Shown here piece by piece: positions 1 through 8,235 of a stretch of DNA of 64,000 nt. Every line of letters starts with the position of its first letter. The stretch's first letter is position 1. Below the pieces are notes generated by a model. The model did no database searches. It worked only from the letters and a program-made list of their open reading frames with translations, and was not told the origin of the DNA. The position numbers and the translations under genes are program-made. This DNA is from CAVORB01 sp963698495 (lineage in GTDB: Bacteria; Pseudomonadota; Gammaproteobacteria; Chromatiales; Chromatiaceae): positions 119,217 through 183,216 of the forward strand of contig CAVORB010000010.1 in assembly GCA_963698495.1 (NCBI GenBank), in the 5' to 3' direction.

Positions 1-952
1 CCACCCCCGCGGGAATGGCGACCGCGTTGAGCTGGGGCAGGCGCTCAGTCTCCGGCACCATGAGCTCCAGTCCCAGGGCCTCCATACCTGCCTTGAGCGC
101 GAGATGGTTCTTGCGATGGCGCGCCCACGCGTACTCCATGCCCTCCTCGCGCAGCATCACCAGCGCCTCGTGCAGCCCGTAGAGGGCATTCACCGGCGCC
201 GTGTGGTGGTACGAGCGCTTCTGATCGCCGCCCCAGTAGCCCATCACCAGATTGAGGTCCAGGAACCAGCTGCGGACCTTGGTTTCCCGGCGCTGGACCT
301 TCTCCAGCGCACGCTCGTTGAAGCTCACCGGGGCCAGCCCCGGGGTGCAGGACAGGCATTTCTGGGAGCCGGAATACACGGCGTCGATGTCCCAGGCGTC
401 GACCTCAAGCTCGCAACCCCCGAGCGCGGTCACGGTGTCGACGATGCTCAGGCAGTCGTGGCGATGGGCGATCTGCACCAGCGTCTTGACGTCGGAGCAG
501 GCGCCGGTCGAGGTCTCGGCATGGACGAAGGCGACGATCTTTGCGTCGGGGTGTCGCTTGAGCGCGTCTTCCAGCTTGTTCGGGTCCACCGCCCGGCCCC
601 AGGGGTCGGACACCACCACGGCCTCGCCGCCGGCGCGCTCCACGTTCTCCTTCATGCGCCCGCCGAAGACGCCGTTGACGCAGACCACGACCTTGTCTCC
701 CGGCTCGACCAGGTTGACGAAGCAGGTCTCCATCCCCGCCGATCCGGGAGCCGAGACCGGCATGGTGAGACGGTTCTCGGTGCGGAAGGCGTAGCGCAGC
801 AGCTCCTTGAGCTCGTCCATCATGACGACGAACTGGGGGTCGAGATGACCGATGGTCGGGCGCGACATGGCCTCGAGAACCCGGGGGTGGACGTCGGCGG
901 GGCCCGGACCCATGAGGGTGCGGACGGTCGGATGGAAGGAGCTGATGGTCAT
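1..952 (-). CDS. Serine/alanine-glyoxylate aminotransferase, C-terminus beyond window
   Basis: This is a class V (fold type I) PLP-dependent aminotransferase that transfers the amino group of serine or alanine to glyoxylate in the cytoplasm. The reading frame is open from an ATG at 952 to the window edge, giving about 317 of the roughly 390 residues usual for the family. Near the start it has the family's LMGPGPADVHPRVL segment, and the Schiff-base lysine is K198 in YSGSQKCLSC. D172 in SIVDTVTALGG is the expected pyridine-nitrogen contact. A promoter lies just upstream. The family is recognised clearly; serine versus alanine as preferred donor cannot be told from the sequence. Confidence 0.9.
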   Translation of the reverse strand, partial: MTISSFHPTVRTLMGPGPADVHPRVLEAMSRPTIGHLDPQFVVMMDELKELLRYAFRTENRLTMPVSAPGSAGMETCFVNLVEPGDKVVVCVNGVFGGRMKENVERAGGEAVVVSDPWGRAVDPNKLEDALKRHPDAKIVAFVHAETSTGACSDVKTLVQIAHRHDCLSIVDTVTALGGCELEVDAWDIDAVYSGSQKCLSCTPGLAPVSFNERALEKVQRRETKVRSWFLDLNLVMGYWGGDQKRSYHHTAPVNALYGLHEALVMLREEGMEYAWARHRKNHLALKAGMEALGLELMVPETERLPQLNAVAIPAGV

Positions 953-1014
953 GATCTGGTCCGGTTGCTGCGGGGCGGTCGAAAGCCTTGCGGCCGGTTA
1001 ACAAGCAATTTGCC

Positions 1015-1044
1015 AGTATACGTGGGGCCTCCCGCCGCTCTCAA
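1015..1044 (-). promoter_or_regulatory. Probable sigma70 promoter of the aminotransferase
   Basis: On the minus strand TTGAGA (1039-1044) and TATACT (1015-1020) are separated by 18 bases. The likely start near 1008 leaves a leader of about 55 bases before the ATG at 952. Assigned by eye. Confidence 0.5.
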
Positions 1045-1084
1045 GACGAACGACGCCGAGCGCCGCCGAAGACCAGCCGATTGC

Positions 1085-1582
1085 TCACCAGCGACCGGAG
1101 CCCTCGGGAAACACCCGGTCGCCGAAGGAATCCACGGAGTAGCCCCAGACGCCGACGCCGCGCCGACTCGCGATCTTCTCCAGGGCGTAGTACTCGAAGG
1201 GGGCGTAAGGCAGGGCGAGTGCCCAGCCGCGCTCGATCAGGTAAGCCGCCAGGTCCTCGCCGGGATCGAAGCTGGTGCGGTCCGCGTAACAGACCGCGTC
1301 CAGGCTGCCGTCGGGATTCTCATGCTGGACGAAGCAGCGGATGAAGCCCCTAACCCGGAAGTCCAGCGCCAGAACCGCCCGCGAGTCGCAACGCACGGGC
1401 GTGGTCCAGGCCCTGCACTGGCGATCCGTCGGAGGGATGTAGATCCCGTGCAGGTGCACCACCCGCTCCTTGATCAGCAGACTGCCATCGCCGCGCACGA
1501 TGGCGAGACCCTCCAGCTCGCGGCCCGCGTGGGCGTCGATCGAGCAGAGAAACAGCAGCAACGCGAGTATCCGGCCCTTCAT
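1085..1582 (-). CDS. Secreted staphylococcal-nuclease-fold protein, catalytic residues not conserved
   Basis: A 165-residue protein with a typical signal peptide (residues 1-19, ending DAHA). The mature part has the layout of the SNase OB-fold: an early strand region VVHLHGIYIPP, a central DAVCYADR, and a C-terminal helix region LAAYLIERGWAL. The frame stays open further upstream, but the ATG at 1582 puts the signal peptide at the N-terminus and is preferred. In active thermonucleases the corresponding first motif reads like VRLxGIDxPE. Here the Arg, Asp and Glu are absent, so nuclease activity is doubtful and a binding role is possible. It stands alone and is divergent from the DUF2130 gene. 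Confidence 0.6.
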   Translation of the reverse strand: MKGRILALLLFLCSIDAHAGRELEGLAIVRGDGSLLIKERVVHLHGIYIPPTDRQCRAWTTPVRCDSRAVLALDFRVRGFIRCFVQHENPDGSLDAVCYADRTSFDPGEDLAAYLIERGWALALPYAPFEYYALEKIASRRGVGVWGYSVDSFGDRVFPEGSGRW

Positions 1583-1791
1583 AAAACCCCCGAATTCGCT
1601 CTCTAGAATGAGGTTCTGGGCCCGTGGCCCGACGTCAGGCCCCGATTCTAACAGGGATACCCGAGTCGTCCGGGCCCCGGGTACGAGGCGGACATGCCGT
1701 CCGGGACCCCGCGGGTGGCGCGTACGCTCAGTCCAGGCCATCATCGTCGTCCAGCCTTCCCGATCCCATCAGGAGCGACCTCCGCCGAGCC

Positions 1792-3171
1792 ATGACCGAA
1801 ACCCGAATCAAATGTCCCAACTGCGGCTTCCAGATCCCCGTCTCCGAGGCCCTGAGCGCGCAGATTCGCGGTGAGCTCGAATCGAGCCTCAAGGCCGACC
1901 AGGAGGCGCATCTGGCGCGCGCCGTCGCGGAGGCGGAGCGCCGCACCCGCAGCGCCGTCGACATCGAGCTTGCCGATCTGAAGGCCCAGATCGCCGAGAG
2001 GGCGGAGAAGGCGAAGGAGGCGGAGGAGCGCGAGCTCGCGCTGCGCAAGCTGGCCCGTGAGCTGGAGGAGACCCAGAAGGGCCAGGCCGAAAGGATCCGG
2101 GCGGAACTGGAGCAGACCCTGCGCGCGGAGGAGGCGGTGCGGATCGAACGGGCCGCCGCCGCGGCCGAGGCCCGGGTCCGCGAGCAGAGCGCCCTGGAGC
2201 TCAAACAGCTCCAGGCGGACCTCTCCGCCCAGCGGGACAAGGCGCGCCTGGCGCAGGAGGCGGAGCTTGCGCTGCGCCAGGAGAAATCGGCATTGGAAGA
2301 ACGGTCGCGCGAGCTGGATCTGGAGGTCGCCCGCAAGCTCGACGCCGCCAAGATCGAGCTGGAGGCCACAATTCGCAAGTCCGCCGCGGAGCAACAGGAC
2401 CTGAAGCTCAAGGAGAAGGAGAAGCAGATCGCCGACCTGCGCCAGGCCCTGGAGGACGCCAAGCGCAGGAGCGAGCTCGGCTCCCAGGAACTGCAGGGCG
2501 AGGTCCTCGAGCTCGACATCCAGGCCGCCCTGGAACGCCAGTTCCCCCAGGACCGAATCGAGCCGGTGGTCAAGGGCGTGCGCGGTGCCGACATCCAGCA
2601 GCGGGTGCGCAACGAACGCCTCGAGGACTGCGGACTGATCCTCTGGGAGACCAAGAACGCCAAGAACTGGGCCCCGGCCTGGGTCGACAAGCTGAAACAG
2701 GACCAGCGGGCGGCGGGCAGTGCCGCGGCGGTGTTGGTCTCGGTCGCCCTGCCTGACGGCATCGAGGGTTTCGGCCGTATCGACGGCGTCTGGATCGCGG
2801 GCCTGAAGACCTGGCCGGCGCTGGCGCTGGCCCTGCGCGAGCAGCTCATCCAGGTCGCGTACGCGCGCGCCGCCTCGGAGGGCAAGAGCGAGAAGATGGA
2901 GCTCCTCTACCAGTACCTGGCCGGCGACGAGTTCCGCCAGCGGGTGGAAGCGATCGTCGAGGCCTTCGAGGCCATGCAGACCCAGATTCAGCGCGAGCGC
3001 CGCGCCATGGAGAAGCAATGGGCAGAGCGCGAGAAACAGATCCAACGGGTCATCGGTAGCACGTCCGGCATGTACGGCGCGCTGCAGGGGATCGTCGGTG
3101 GTGGGTTGGCGGCGATCCCCGCTTTGGAGCTGGACGACGGGGAGCTGCTGCCGAGCCCGTGCGACGACTGA
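1792..3171 (+). CDS. DUF2130 protein: zinc ribbon, long coiled coil, PD-(D/E)XK-like domain
   Basis: A 459-residue protein. It starts with a half zinc ribbon (CPNC at residues 8-11, then GFQIPVSEAL), followed by a highly charged Glu/Arg/Ala-rich coiled coil over about residues 30-250. The conserved DUF2130 domain follows at about 250-420. In that domain D267 (RGAD) and W-E286-T-K288 (LILWETKNAKNW) have the order and hydrophobic strand setting of a PD-(D/E)XK nuclease core; DUF2130 is usually grouped with that superfamily. The ATG at 1792 is chosen because the zinc-binding cysteines follow directly. Its role is unknown; a DNA-processing or structural chromosome function is plausible. It is monocistronic. 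Confidence 0.8.
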   Translation: MTETRIKCPNCGFQIPVSEALSAQIRGELESSLKADQEAHLARAVAEAERRTRSAVDIELADLKAQIAERAEKAKEAEERELALRKLARELEETQKGQAERIRAELEQTLRAEEAVRIERAAAAAEARVREQSALELKQLQADLSAQRDKARLAQEAELALRQEKSALEERSRELDLEVARKLDAAKIELEATIRKSAAEQQDLKLKEKEKQIADLRQALEDAKRRSELGSQELQGEVLELDIQAALERQFPQDRIEPVVKGVRGADIQQRVRNERLEDCGLILWETKNAKNWAPAWVDKLKQDQRAAGSAAAVLVSVALPDGIEGFGRIDGVWIAGLKTWPALALALREQLIQVAYARAASEGKSEKMELLYQYLAGDEFRQRVEAIVEAFEAMQTQIQRERRAMEKQWAEREKQIQRVIGSTSGMYGALQGIVGGGLAAIPALELDDGELLPSPCDD

Positions 3172-3251
3172 CGGCACCCGCGGGCCGAGAGGCGCCGGAG
3201 TGGGAAAAAGCCGATCAAGTCAGCGCTTCGCGCAGCACATGGATGTGACGC

Positions 3252-3281
3252 CATTTTCGAGCGCGTAAGCGTCTGAAAATG
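3252..3281. repeat. Imperfect inverted repeat, possible terminator or element remnant
   Basis: CATTTTC (3252-3258) is mirrored by GAAAATG (3275-3281). An inner CGC/GCG pair and a short GTAA loop sit between them, leaving a three-base mismatch bubble in the stem. It lies between the DUF2130 stop at 3171 and the convergent unknown gene ending at 3350. No run of T follows on either strand, so a bidirectional terminator is only one option. Confidence 0.35.
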
Positions 3282-3349
3282 AAGCCATCCAAGAACCACG
3301 CTTCATGGATAGCGTGCTGATTTTGGACAGGATGGCCAATAATCAGCTT

Positions 3350-3904
3350 CTAATGCGCTTCGAGGCGGCCAAGCTCGCTGAGGATGTCGAGCACCAGCTG
3401 CTCGGTGGCCGCATCCGCCCCCTTGCACAACCGCTCCGGATCCCGTTCCCCGTTGATCAGCGGTCGGATGACCCCCGACAGGCGAGCCATGCTGCCGCCG
3501 ACCTTGTTCATCTGCTCGGCCATGTTGCCGATCAGCATCAGCGCCTGCGGGTTGCCGGTGGCGGCGGCGTGGATCATGTGCGCGAGCCCAGGGGCGGCCA
3601 GCGTCGGGTCAGCCTTGGCTTGGGGATCCGGTAGCGTCGAGGGGTCCTGGATTCCGCGCAGGATGCCCTCGGCGATGACCTGGTCTTCCTCGTCCAGGCC
3701 CGCGAACAGGTCCGAGCCGCGCTCTCCCCCCGCGATCCGGCGCACCGCGGCCACCAGCGCGCCCCAGCCCTGCTGCTCGGCGCCTGCGAGCAGCGATTCG
3801 AGCTCCTGCCGCTGGTCGGGGTTGGCGCAGGTGCGTACGACGGTGCGGATGAAATCCCCGTGAACGATGCGGATCTGCTCGTGGCGGTCGGGAATCGGGG
3901 TCAT
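3350..3904 (-). CDS. Conserved-looking hypothetical protein, 184 aa
   Basis: I do not recognise this family. The frame runs on upstream through the tRNA-Leu gene, so the ATG at 3904 is taken as the real start, giving MTPIPDRHEQIRIVHGDF. The protein has no signal peptide or membrane segment and looks soluble and mostly helical. It is rich in Ala, Leu and Glu, with helix-like stretches such as LAHMIHAAATGNPQALMLIGNMAEQ (given here only as a description of residues about 115-139) and GVIRPLINGERDPERL. Codon use and GC match the neighbours, which supports a real gene. It lies convergent to the DUF2130 gene and downstream of tRNA-Leu on the same strand. Confidence 0.55.
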   Translation of the reverse strand: MTPIPDRHEQIRIVHGDFIRTVVRTCANPDQRQELESLLAGAEQQGWGALVAAVRRIAGGERGSDLFAGLDEEDQVIAEGILRGIQDPSTLPDPQAKADPTLAAPGLAHMIHAAATGNPQALMLIGNMAEQMNKVGGSMARLSGVIRPLINGERDPERLCKGADAATEQLVLDILSELGRLEAH

Positions 3905-4028
3905 GACTGGCGATCTCCCGTATTGAGCCTCGATGAACAAGCATGGACTGCGGAAGCGACGGACTTTGCCATCGCGCGATTGCAGCGGGTGAGCTTGGCC
4001 AGACAGGGTTGCCTGGCAGCGGATCTGT

Positions 4029-4115
4029 TGGTACCGGGGGCCGGACTCGAACCGGCACGGTATCACTACCGTCAGATTTTGAGTCTGATGCGTCTACCAG
4101 TTTCGCCACCCCGGC
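4029..4115 (-). tRNA. tRNA-Leu (anticodon CAA)
   Basis: An 87-base class II tRNA with a long variable arm. The acceptor GCCGGGG pairs with CCCCGGT (one G-U pair). The anticodon loop CTCAAAA gives CAA, the T-arm is GGTTCGAGTCC, and the CCA end is encoded at 4029-4031. A promoter lies immediately upstream. Confidence 0.95.
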
Positions 4116-4127
4116 GGAAGGCTGGTC

Positions 4128-4155
4128 AGTATATCCGCTGCGGCGCGCAGAGCAA
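4128..4155 (-). promoter_or_regulatory. Probable promoter of tRNA-Leu
   Basis: TTGCTC (4150-4155) and a consensus-like TATACT (4128-4133) are 16 bases apart on the minus strand. A start near 4121 would begin a few bases before the mature tRNA 5' end at 4115. Confidence 0.55.
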
Positions 4156-4180
4156 GCGGTGGATGCTATGATCGCGCGCC

Positions 4181-5206
4181 ATGCAGCTTTCCGACTTTCG
4201 CTTCGACCTGCCCGTCGAGTTGATCGCTCAGCGGCCCTTGCCCCAGCGGGCGGCGAGCCGTCTCCTCAGCGTGGATGGGCCGAGCGGCCTGCTCCGCGAT
4301 CTGGTCTTCACCGACCTCCCCGAACTGCTGCGCCCGGGCGATCTCCTGGTGTTCAACGACACCCGGGTGATGCGGGCGCGTCTCTACGGCCGTAAGGAGA
4401 CGGGTGGCCGGGTCGAGATCCTGATCGAGCGTTTGCCGGCCGCGGATCAGGCCCTGGCCCATCTGCGGGCGAGCAAGCCTTCCAGGTCCGGTGGGCGGAT
4501 CCTGCTGGAGGGCGGCGAGGTGCTGGAGGTCCGCGGGCGGGAGGGCGAGTTGTTTCGTCTGCATGCGCTGGACGCGGATTTCCGGACACTGATGTCCCGC
4601 CACGGCCATATGCCCTTGCCGCCCTATATCCAGCGCCCGGACGACGAGTCTGACCTGGCCCGCTACCAGACCGTGTACGCGCGGCGTGAAGGGGCGGTGG
4701 CGGCGCCGACGGCGGGCCTGCATTTCGACGCGGAAACGCTGCAGCAGCTCGCGGACCGGGGCGTCGGTGCGGCACACGTGACCCTTCACGTCGGGGCGGG
4801 CACCTTTCAGCCGGTACGCACGGAGCGGCTCGACGACCATCCGATGCATGCGGAGTGGCTCGAGGTGGACGAGGCGACATGCGAGCGCGTTCGCGTCGCT
4901 CGATCCGCGGGAGGCCGGGTGATCGCGGTAGGCACCACGAGCGTACGCAGCTTGGAGACGGCGGCTGCGGATGGGGAGCTCAAGCCCTATCGCGGGGACA
5001 CCAGACTGTTCATTCGTCCCGGATATCGCTTCCGGGCGATCGACGCCGTGGTCACCAATTTCCATCTGCCGGAGTCGACCCTGTTGATGCTGGTGTGCGC
5101 CTTCGCCGGCTACGAGCCGGTGATGGCCGCCTACCGGCACGCGGTGGAGCGGCGCTACCGTTTCTTCAGCTACGGTGATGCCATGTTCCTTACGCGGCGG
5201 GACTGA
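4181..5206 (+). CDS. queA: S-adenosylmethionine:tRNA ribosyltransferase-isomerase QueA
   Basis: QueA transfers and rearranges the ribosyl group of SAM onto 7-aminomethyl-7-deazaguanine at tRNA position 34, making epoxyqueuosine. The 341-residue length is normal. Family hallmarks include the start MQLSDFRFDLPVELIAQ, FNDTRVMRARL, APTAGLHF, and the C-terminal VVTNFHLPESTLLML. tgt, yajC and secD, which often follow queA, are absent: the next gene is the convergent PhoX-like gene. Other queuosine genes (queC, queE) lie in the same window at 58-60 kb. Confidence 0.97.
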   Translation: MQLSDFRFDLPVELIAQRPLPQRAASRLLSVDGPSGLLRDLVFTDLPELLRPGDLLVFNDTRVMRARLYGRKETGGRVEILIERLPAADQALAHLRASKPSRSGGRILLEGGEVLEVRGREGELFRLHALDADFRTLMSRHGHMPLPPYIQRPDDESDLARYQTVYARREGAVAAPTAGLHFDAETLQQLADRGVGAAHVTLHVGAGTFQPVRTERLDDHPMHAEWLEVDEATCERVRVARSAGGRVIAVGTTSVRSLETAAADGELKPYRGDTRLFIRPGYRFRAIDAVVTNFHLPESTLLMLVCAFAGYEPVMAAYRHAVERRYRFFSYGDAMFLTRRD

Positions 5207-5229
5207 GTCTCATCCAGCCGGGACCGCCG

Positions 5230-7104
5230 CTATCGGCTCATTGGGGGAAGGGGACCGAGGTAACCGGTGTAGGCCCGATCCTCTCCGCTGCCGGGATCGA
5301 GCTTGTCCTGGTCCGACTCGCCGAAGGGGTGCTGCACCACGCTGATCAGATAACCGAACCCGCCGATGTCCGGGTAGAAGTAAGGGGATGTGACCTCCGA
5401 GCCGTAGGGGGTGGTCAGGATGCGGGTGAGCGACCCGCGGTCGGTGTCGTAGGCCCAGAGCGCGTCGTTCTGGTGGCCCTCGCTCGTGTCCTCGCCGATG
5501 ATCAGTATCCCCGGTCCGGGGATGAAGGTGAGGTTGTCCGGGTTGGCGATGCCGTCGAGGTCGCACTTGTTGGCGGCGAAGGGCCCGTCTGCCGGGTAGG
5601 CCGGCAGATCGCTGTTCTTATCCCACGCGCGGGTCATGCGTCCGGCCAGGGCGCTCACCATGTCGACGGCCACGTAGGGGCTGTCGATCGGCGTGCCGGT
5701 CGTGTCCTCGACGCCGCCGGCGAGCTGCATGGCGTAGACCGCGCCGCACAGGTTGTAGGGCAGGCGGATGTGGTTGGGTCCGCCGCGGTCGAAGGACGAG
5801 CTCGGCCTACCCAGGTCCATGTGGTCTTCCATGCCGCGCGACACCTCGCTCATGGCGAGGAACAGCCGGCCGCCCGCCGGATCGTGCGTCAGGCCTTCCA
5901 TCTTGCGCCACTCGGTCGTGGCACCCTGGTAGGCGGCGTATCGGCGCGACTCCAGACGCGAGGCGGCCTTGGCCATGCCCTCCCGTAGCCTGAGGCACTC
6001 GCGAAAGGGGCTGCCGTGGCCGGAGTTGATGGACCGGAAGCCGCGCGGGCAGCTGCCGCCGTCGGGCTCCTCGACGTCGAAGATGTCGACGAAATCGATC
6101 CCCTTGCGGATTTCGCGTCGAATCTCATCGGCGTTCGCATGGCCCAGGCTTACCCAGCGCAGGGCGCCGGCGCCGCCATCGCGTCCGCGCGGTTCAGGCG
6201 CGGAATCGGGGGACTCGCCCAGGCGTGGCGGGCGCGCCGGACCCGGAATCTGCCGGCCGTCCCTCTGTATCCAGCGCGCGGCGTAGAGGTTGCCGGCGGA
6301 GAGATCGCCGGGGCGGTCGGCGACGAACATGAACAGCGCCACATTGGTGCCGTCGTCGGTGAGGTAGACCGTGCGCCGGTCCGGCATCACGTAGGCAAGC
6401 TCCAGTGAACGGCGGCCCATGGCGTAGTGCTTGATCACCTCGGTGCCGCCCGCCTCGTCGAGCACCTTCACTTCCACGGCCCAGCCGTAGTCGTAGGGAT
6501 TGAGCTCGCCAGGATCGCCTCCGAAATAGTCGGTCATCGAGGTTAGATCGGCGTCGGGCTCGCGGGCGTCCGGTTCGTACTCCTCGGACCCCAGGTGGCT
6601 GTTCCAGGGCGTGACGCTGCCGGCGCAGTGCAGTCTTCCTCCGCGCACGCCCGAGAGGTCGATGGGTCTTGTGGACAGGGCCTCCAGCGAGCCCGTCCGT
6701 TTGTCTTGCGCCAGCGCGGTCAAGTACATGGCCCCGGGCACGTCCTCGAACTGAGAGATCATGAAGATCTTGTTGCCCACGGGAATCAAGGAAGCGAAGT
6801 CGTTGCGCTGGGAGATGCGGGTGGAGCCGTCTGGATTGCGCAGAGACCGCCCCGAGCGGTCGGTGAGCAGGCCGTATGTGCCGCCGCCGGCAAGGTCGCC
6901 GCTGCGCAGGATGGCGTGAAAACCGATCGTGTGCGACCGCCCATCCAGGGTGATCTGGGGGGAGGCGAGGATTCGGCGTTTGTCTCCGTCCGTGGCGGGC
7001 GCGGCGATTGGCGCGAAGCGCAGGGCTTGCGATGCCGTGACGGGGGAAATCCAGGCGCCGAGGGCGATCGAGCTGGCAAGGCCGAGGTTTGCGATGACCC
7101 GCAT
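5230..7104 (-). CDS. Exported PhoX-like (DUF839) protein
   Basis: A 624-residue protein with an N-terminal signal peptide (about residues 1-24, ending VTAS). It belongs to the DUF839/PhoX beta-propeller group, whose best known members are calcium- and iron-dependent alkaline phosphatases. Supporting segments are SVTPWNSHLGSEEYEPD, where PhoX carries a TPWGT...CEE metal-ligand motif, and PDNLTFIPGPGILIIGEDTS. The start at 7104 is fixed by a strong GGAGG five bases upstream. It has a clear export signal but no obvious twin-arginine motif. Whether it is a phosphatase is uncertain. An unusual leader with a terminator precedes it. It is convergent with queA. Confidence 0.8.
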   Translation of the reverse strand: MRVIANLGLASSIALGAWISPVTASQALRFAPIAAPATDGDKRRILASPQITLDGRSHTIGFHAILRSGDLAGGGTYGLLTDRSGRSLRNPDGSTRISQRNDFASLIPVGNKIFMISQFEDVPGAMYLTALAQDKRTGSLEALSTRPIDLSGVRGGRLHCAGSVTPWNSHLGSEEYEPDAREPDADLTSMTDYFGGDPGELNPYDYGWAVEVKVLDEAGGTEVIKHYAMGRRSLELAYVMPDRRTVYLTDDGTNVALFMFVADRPGDLSAGNLYAARWIQRDGRQIPGPARPPRLGESPDSAPEPRGRDGGAGALRWVSLGHANADEIRREIRKGIDFVDIFDVEEPDGGSCPRGFRSINSGHGSPFRECLRLREGMAKAASRLESRRYAAYQGATTEWRKMEGLTHDPAGGRLFLAMSEVSRGMEDHMDLGRPSSSFDRGGPNHIRLPYNLCGAVYAMQLAGGVEDTTGTPIDSPYVAVDMVSALAGRMTRAWDKNSDLPAYPADGPFAANKCDLDGIANPDNLTFIPGPGILIIGEDTSEGHQNDALWAYDTDRGSLTRILTTPYGSEVTSPYFYPDIGGFGYLISVVQHPFGESDQDKLDPGSGEDRAYTGYLGPLPPMSR

Positions 7105-7202
7105 TCCATCCTCCGGATAAAGTGGCCGAGGGCTCCAGCGGTCCCGCGAGATGCGCCGCATCGACGCGGCGAGGTGACGTCAGCGCGACCGGTTCGAAGG
7201 GC

Positions 7203-7234
7203 AAAAAAAAAGCGCGACGGGGGGCGTCGCGCTC
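7203..7234 (-). terminator. Strong intrinsic terminator between the PRPP-like operon and the PhoX-like gene
   Basis: On the minus strand GCGCGACG, a short C-rich loop and CGTCGCGC form a perfect GC-rich stem followed by nine T. It ends transcripts of the phosphorylase/PRPP-like operon, whose last stop is at 7345. It could also act as an attenuator for the PhoX-like gene, because a TTGACA element lies upstream of it. Confidence 0.85.
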
Positions 7235-7297
7235 AAGATTACCACCAAAGGAGGATGGAGGAGTGTACTGGACCGCCTTGCGGTGATTCAGTACATC

Positions 7298-7329
7298 ATC
7301 AGTTTCTGATATACGGATCCGTTTGTCAA
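7298..7329 (-). promoter_or_regulatory. TTGACA element overlapped by two palindromes
   Basis: The minus strand has TTGACA at 7324-7329. It is followed by the perfect palindrome ACGGATCCGT (7313-7322) and the inverted repeat ATCAG-TTT-CTGAT as read on the plus strand (7298-7310). No good -10 sits at 16-18 bases. This may be a regulated promoter for the PhoX-like gene with operator sites; function is inferred only from position. Confidence 0.3.
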
Positions 7330-7344
7330 CCCCCCGGATGGGGT

Positions 7345-8235
7345 TCAAGCATCCAGCACGCCGGCAAGGAGCGGCGCCAACCTCACCTCGTTGGTCGCGT
7401 GGGGTATGCTGTCACTGCTCCAGACCTGCTGCACGCCCGCCGCGCGAAGCCGATCGATGGCGCCCTCCAGGAACAGGGCGTGGGTGACCAGCACCGAGAG
7501 CGACAGCGGCCGCTCCGCGCTCAGTGCAAGCGCGGCGGCTTCCAGTGTATGGCCAGTGCTCGCGACGTCGTCCACCAGGATCAGATGCCGCCCGCGGCAG
7601 CGCATCTCGGAGAAGCGCACGCGCACGCTGCGGTCCCCCAGCCGTTCCTTTACTCCAACCCGGTACTCCAACCCCAGCATCTGCGCAATCGCCTGCACCC
7701 ACTGCCTGGACTCGGCGTCCGGTCCGACGAGCACCGGCTCTCCCGCCAAGCCGGCCAGAAAGTTGGCGATCGCGGAAGCCGCGCTGAGGCAGGAACATTG
7801 ACGCACCGGAACCGCCTCTTCCAGGCTCCCGACACGGTGCAGGTGCGGATCGACGGTGACCAGGGCATCGAACCAATCCGCGAGCAGACGACCTACGATG
7901 CGCTGGCTGACGGCCTCACCGGCCCGGAAGGCCTTGTCCTGGCGCATGTAGCAAAGGTACGGGGCGACCAGGGTAAGGTGCTCCGCTCCCAGGTCGCGGG
8001 CGGTGCGCGCGGCGAGCGCCAGCTCCACCAGCTTGTCGTTGGGACGATCGAGGCTGCGGCAGAACACCACCCGCGGCGGCAGACTCGCGGGCAAGGTCAC
8101 CAGGCTCTCCTGGTCGGGAAAACGGTGGATCTCCGCCTGCGCGTACCCGAGCCCCGCGGCCTCGGCCAATCGCCGTGCCTGGTCCCCGTATTCCGGGAAG
8201 CCGAGGACCAAGGTCTCGCCGACCGGATCCCTCAC
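7345..8235 (-). CDS. Ribose-phosphate pyrophosphokinase-like protein
   Basis: A 296-residue protein of the PRPP synthetase family, which makes PRPP and AMP from ribose-5-phosphate and ATP. It has the two-domain phosphoribosyltransferase layout: the YMRQDK adenine-site motif at 96-101, VTVDPHLH at 127-132, catalytic-loop K196 and R198, and the PRPP-binding loop VDDVASTGHT at 221-230. It is clearly divergent from housekeeping Prs (about 315 residues), so it is probably a second copy. Its ATG overlaps the stop of the phosphorylase gene by four bases, so the two are translationally coupled. The pairing suggests ribose-phosphate or nucleotide salvage. Confidence 0.8.
   Translation of the reverse strand: MRDPVGETLVLGFPEYGDQARRLAEAAGLGYAQAEIHRFPDQESLVTLPASLPPRVVFCRSLDRPNDKLVELALAARTARDLGAEHLTLVAPYLCYMRQDKAFRAGEAVSQRIVGRLLADWFDALVTVDPHLHRVGSLEEAVPVRQCSCLSAASAIANFLAGLAGEPVLVGPDAESRQWVQAIAQMLGLEYRVGVKERLGDRSVRVRFSEMRCRGRHLILVDDVASTGHTLEAAALALSAERPLSLSVLVTHALFLEGAIDRLRAAGVQQVWSSDSIPHATNEVRLAPLLAGVLDA

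Noticed and set aside
7264..7287. Seven-codon plus-strand mini-gene after AAAGGAGGATGGAGGA
   Set aside because: The purine run is better explained as the complement of the PhoX-like ribosome site, and no gene follows on that strand.
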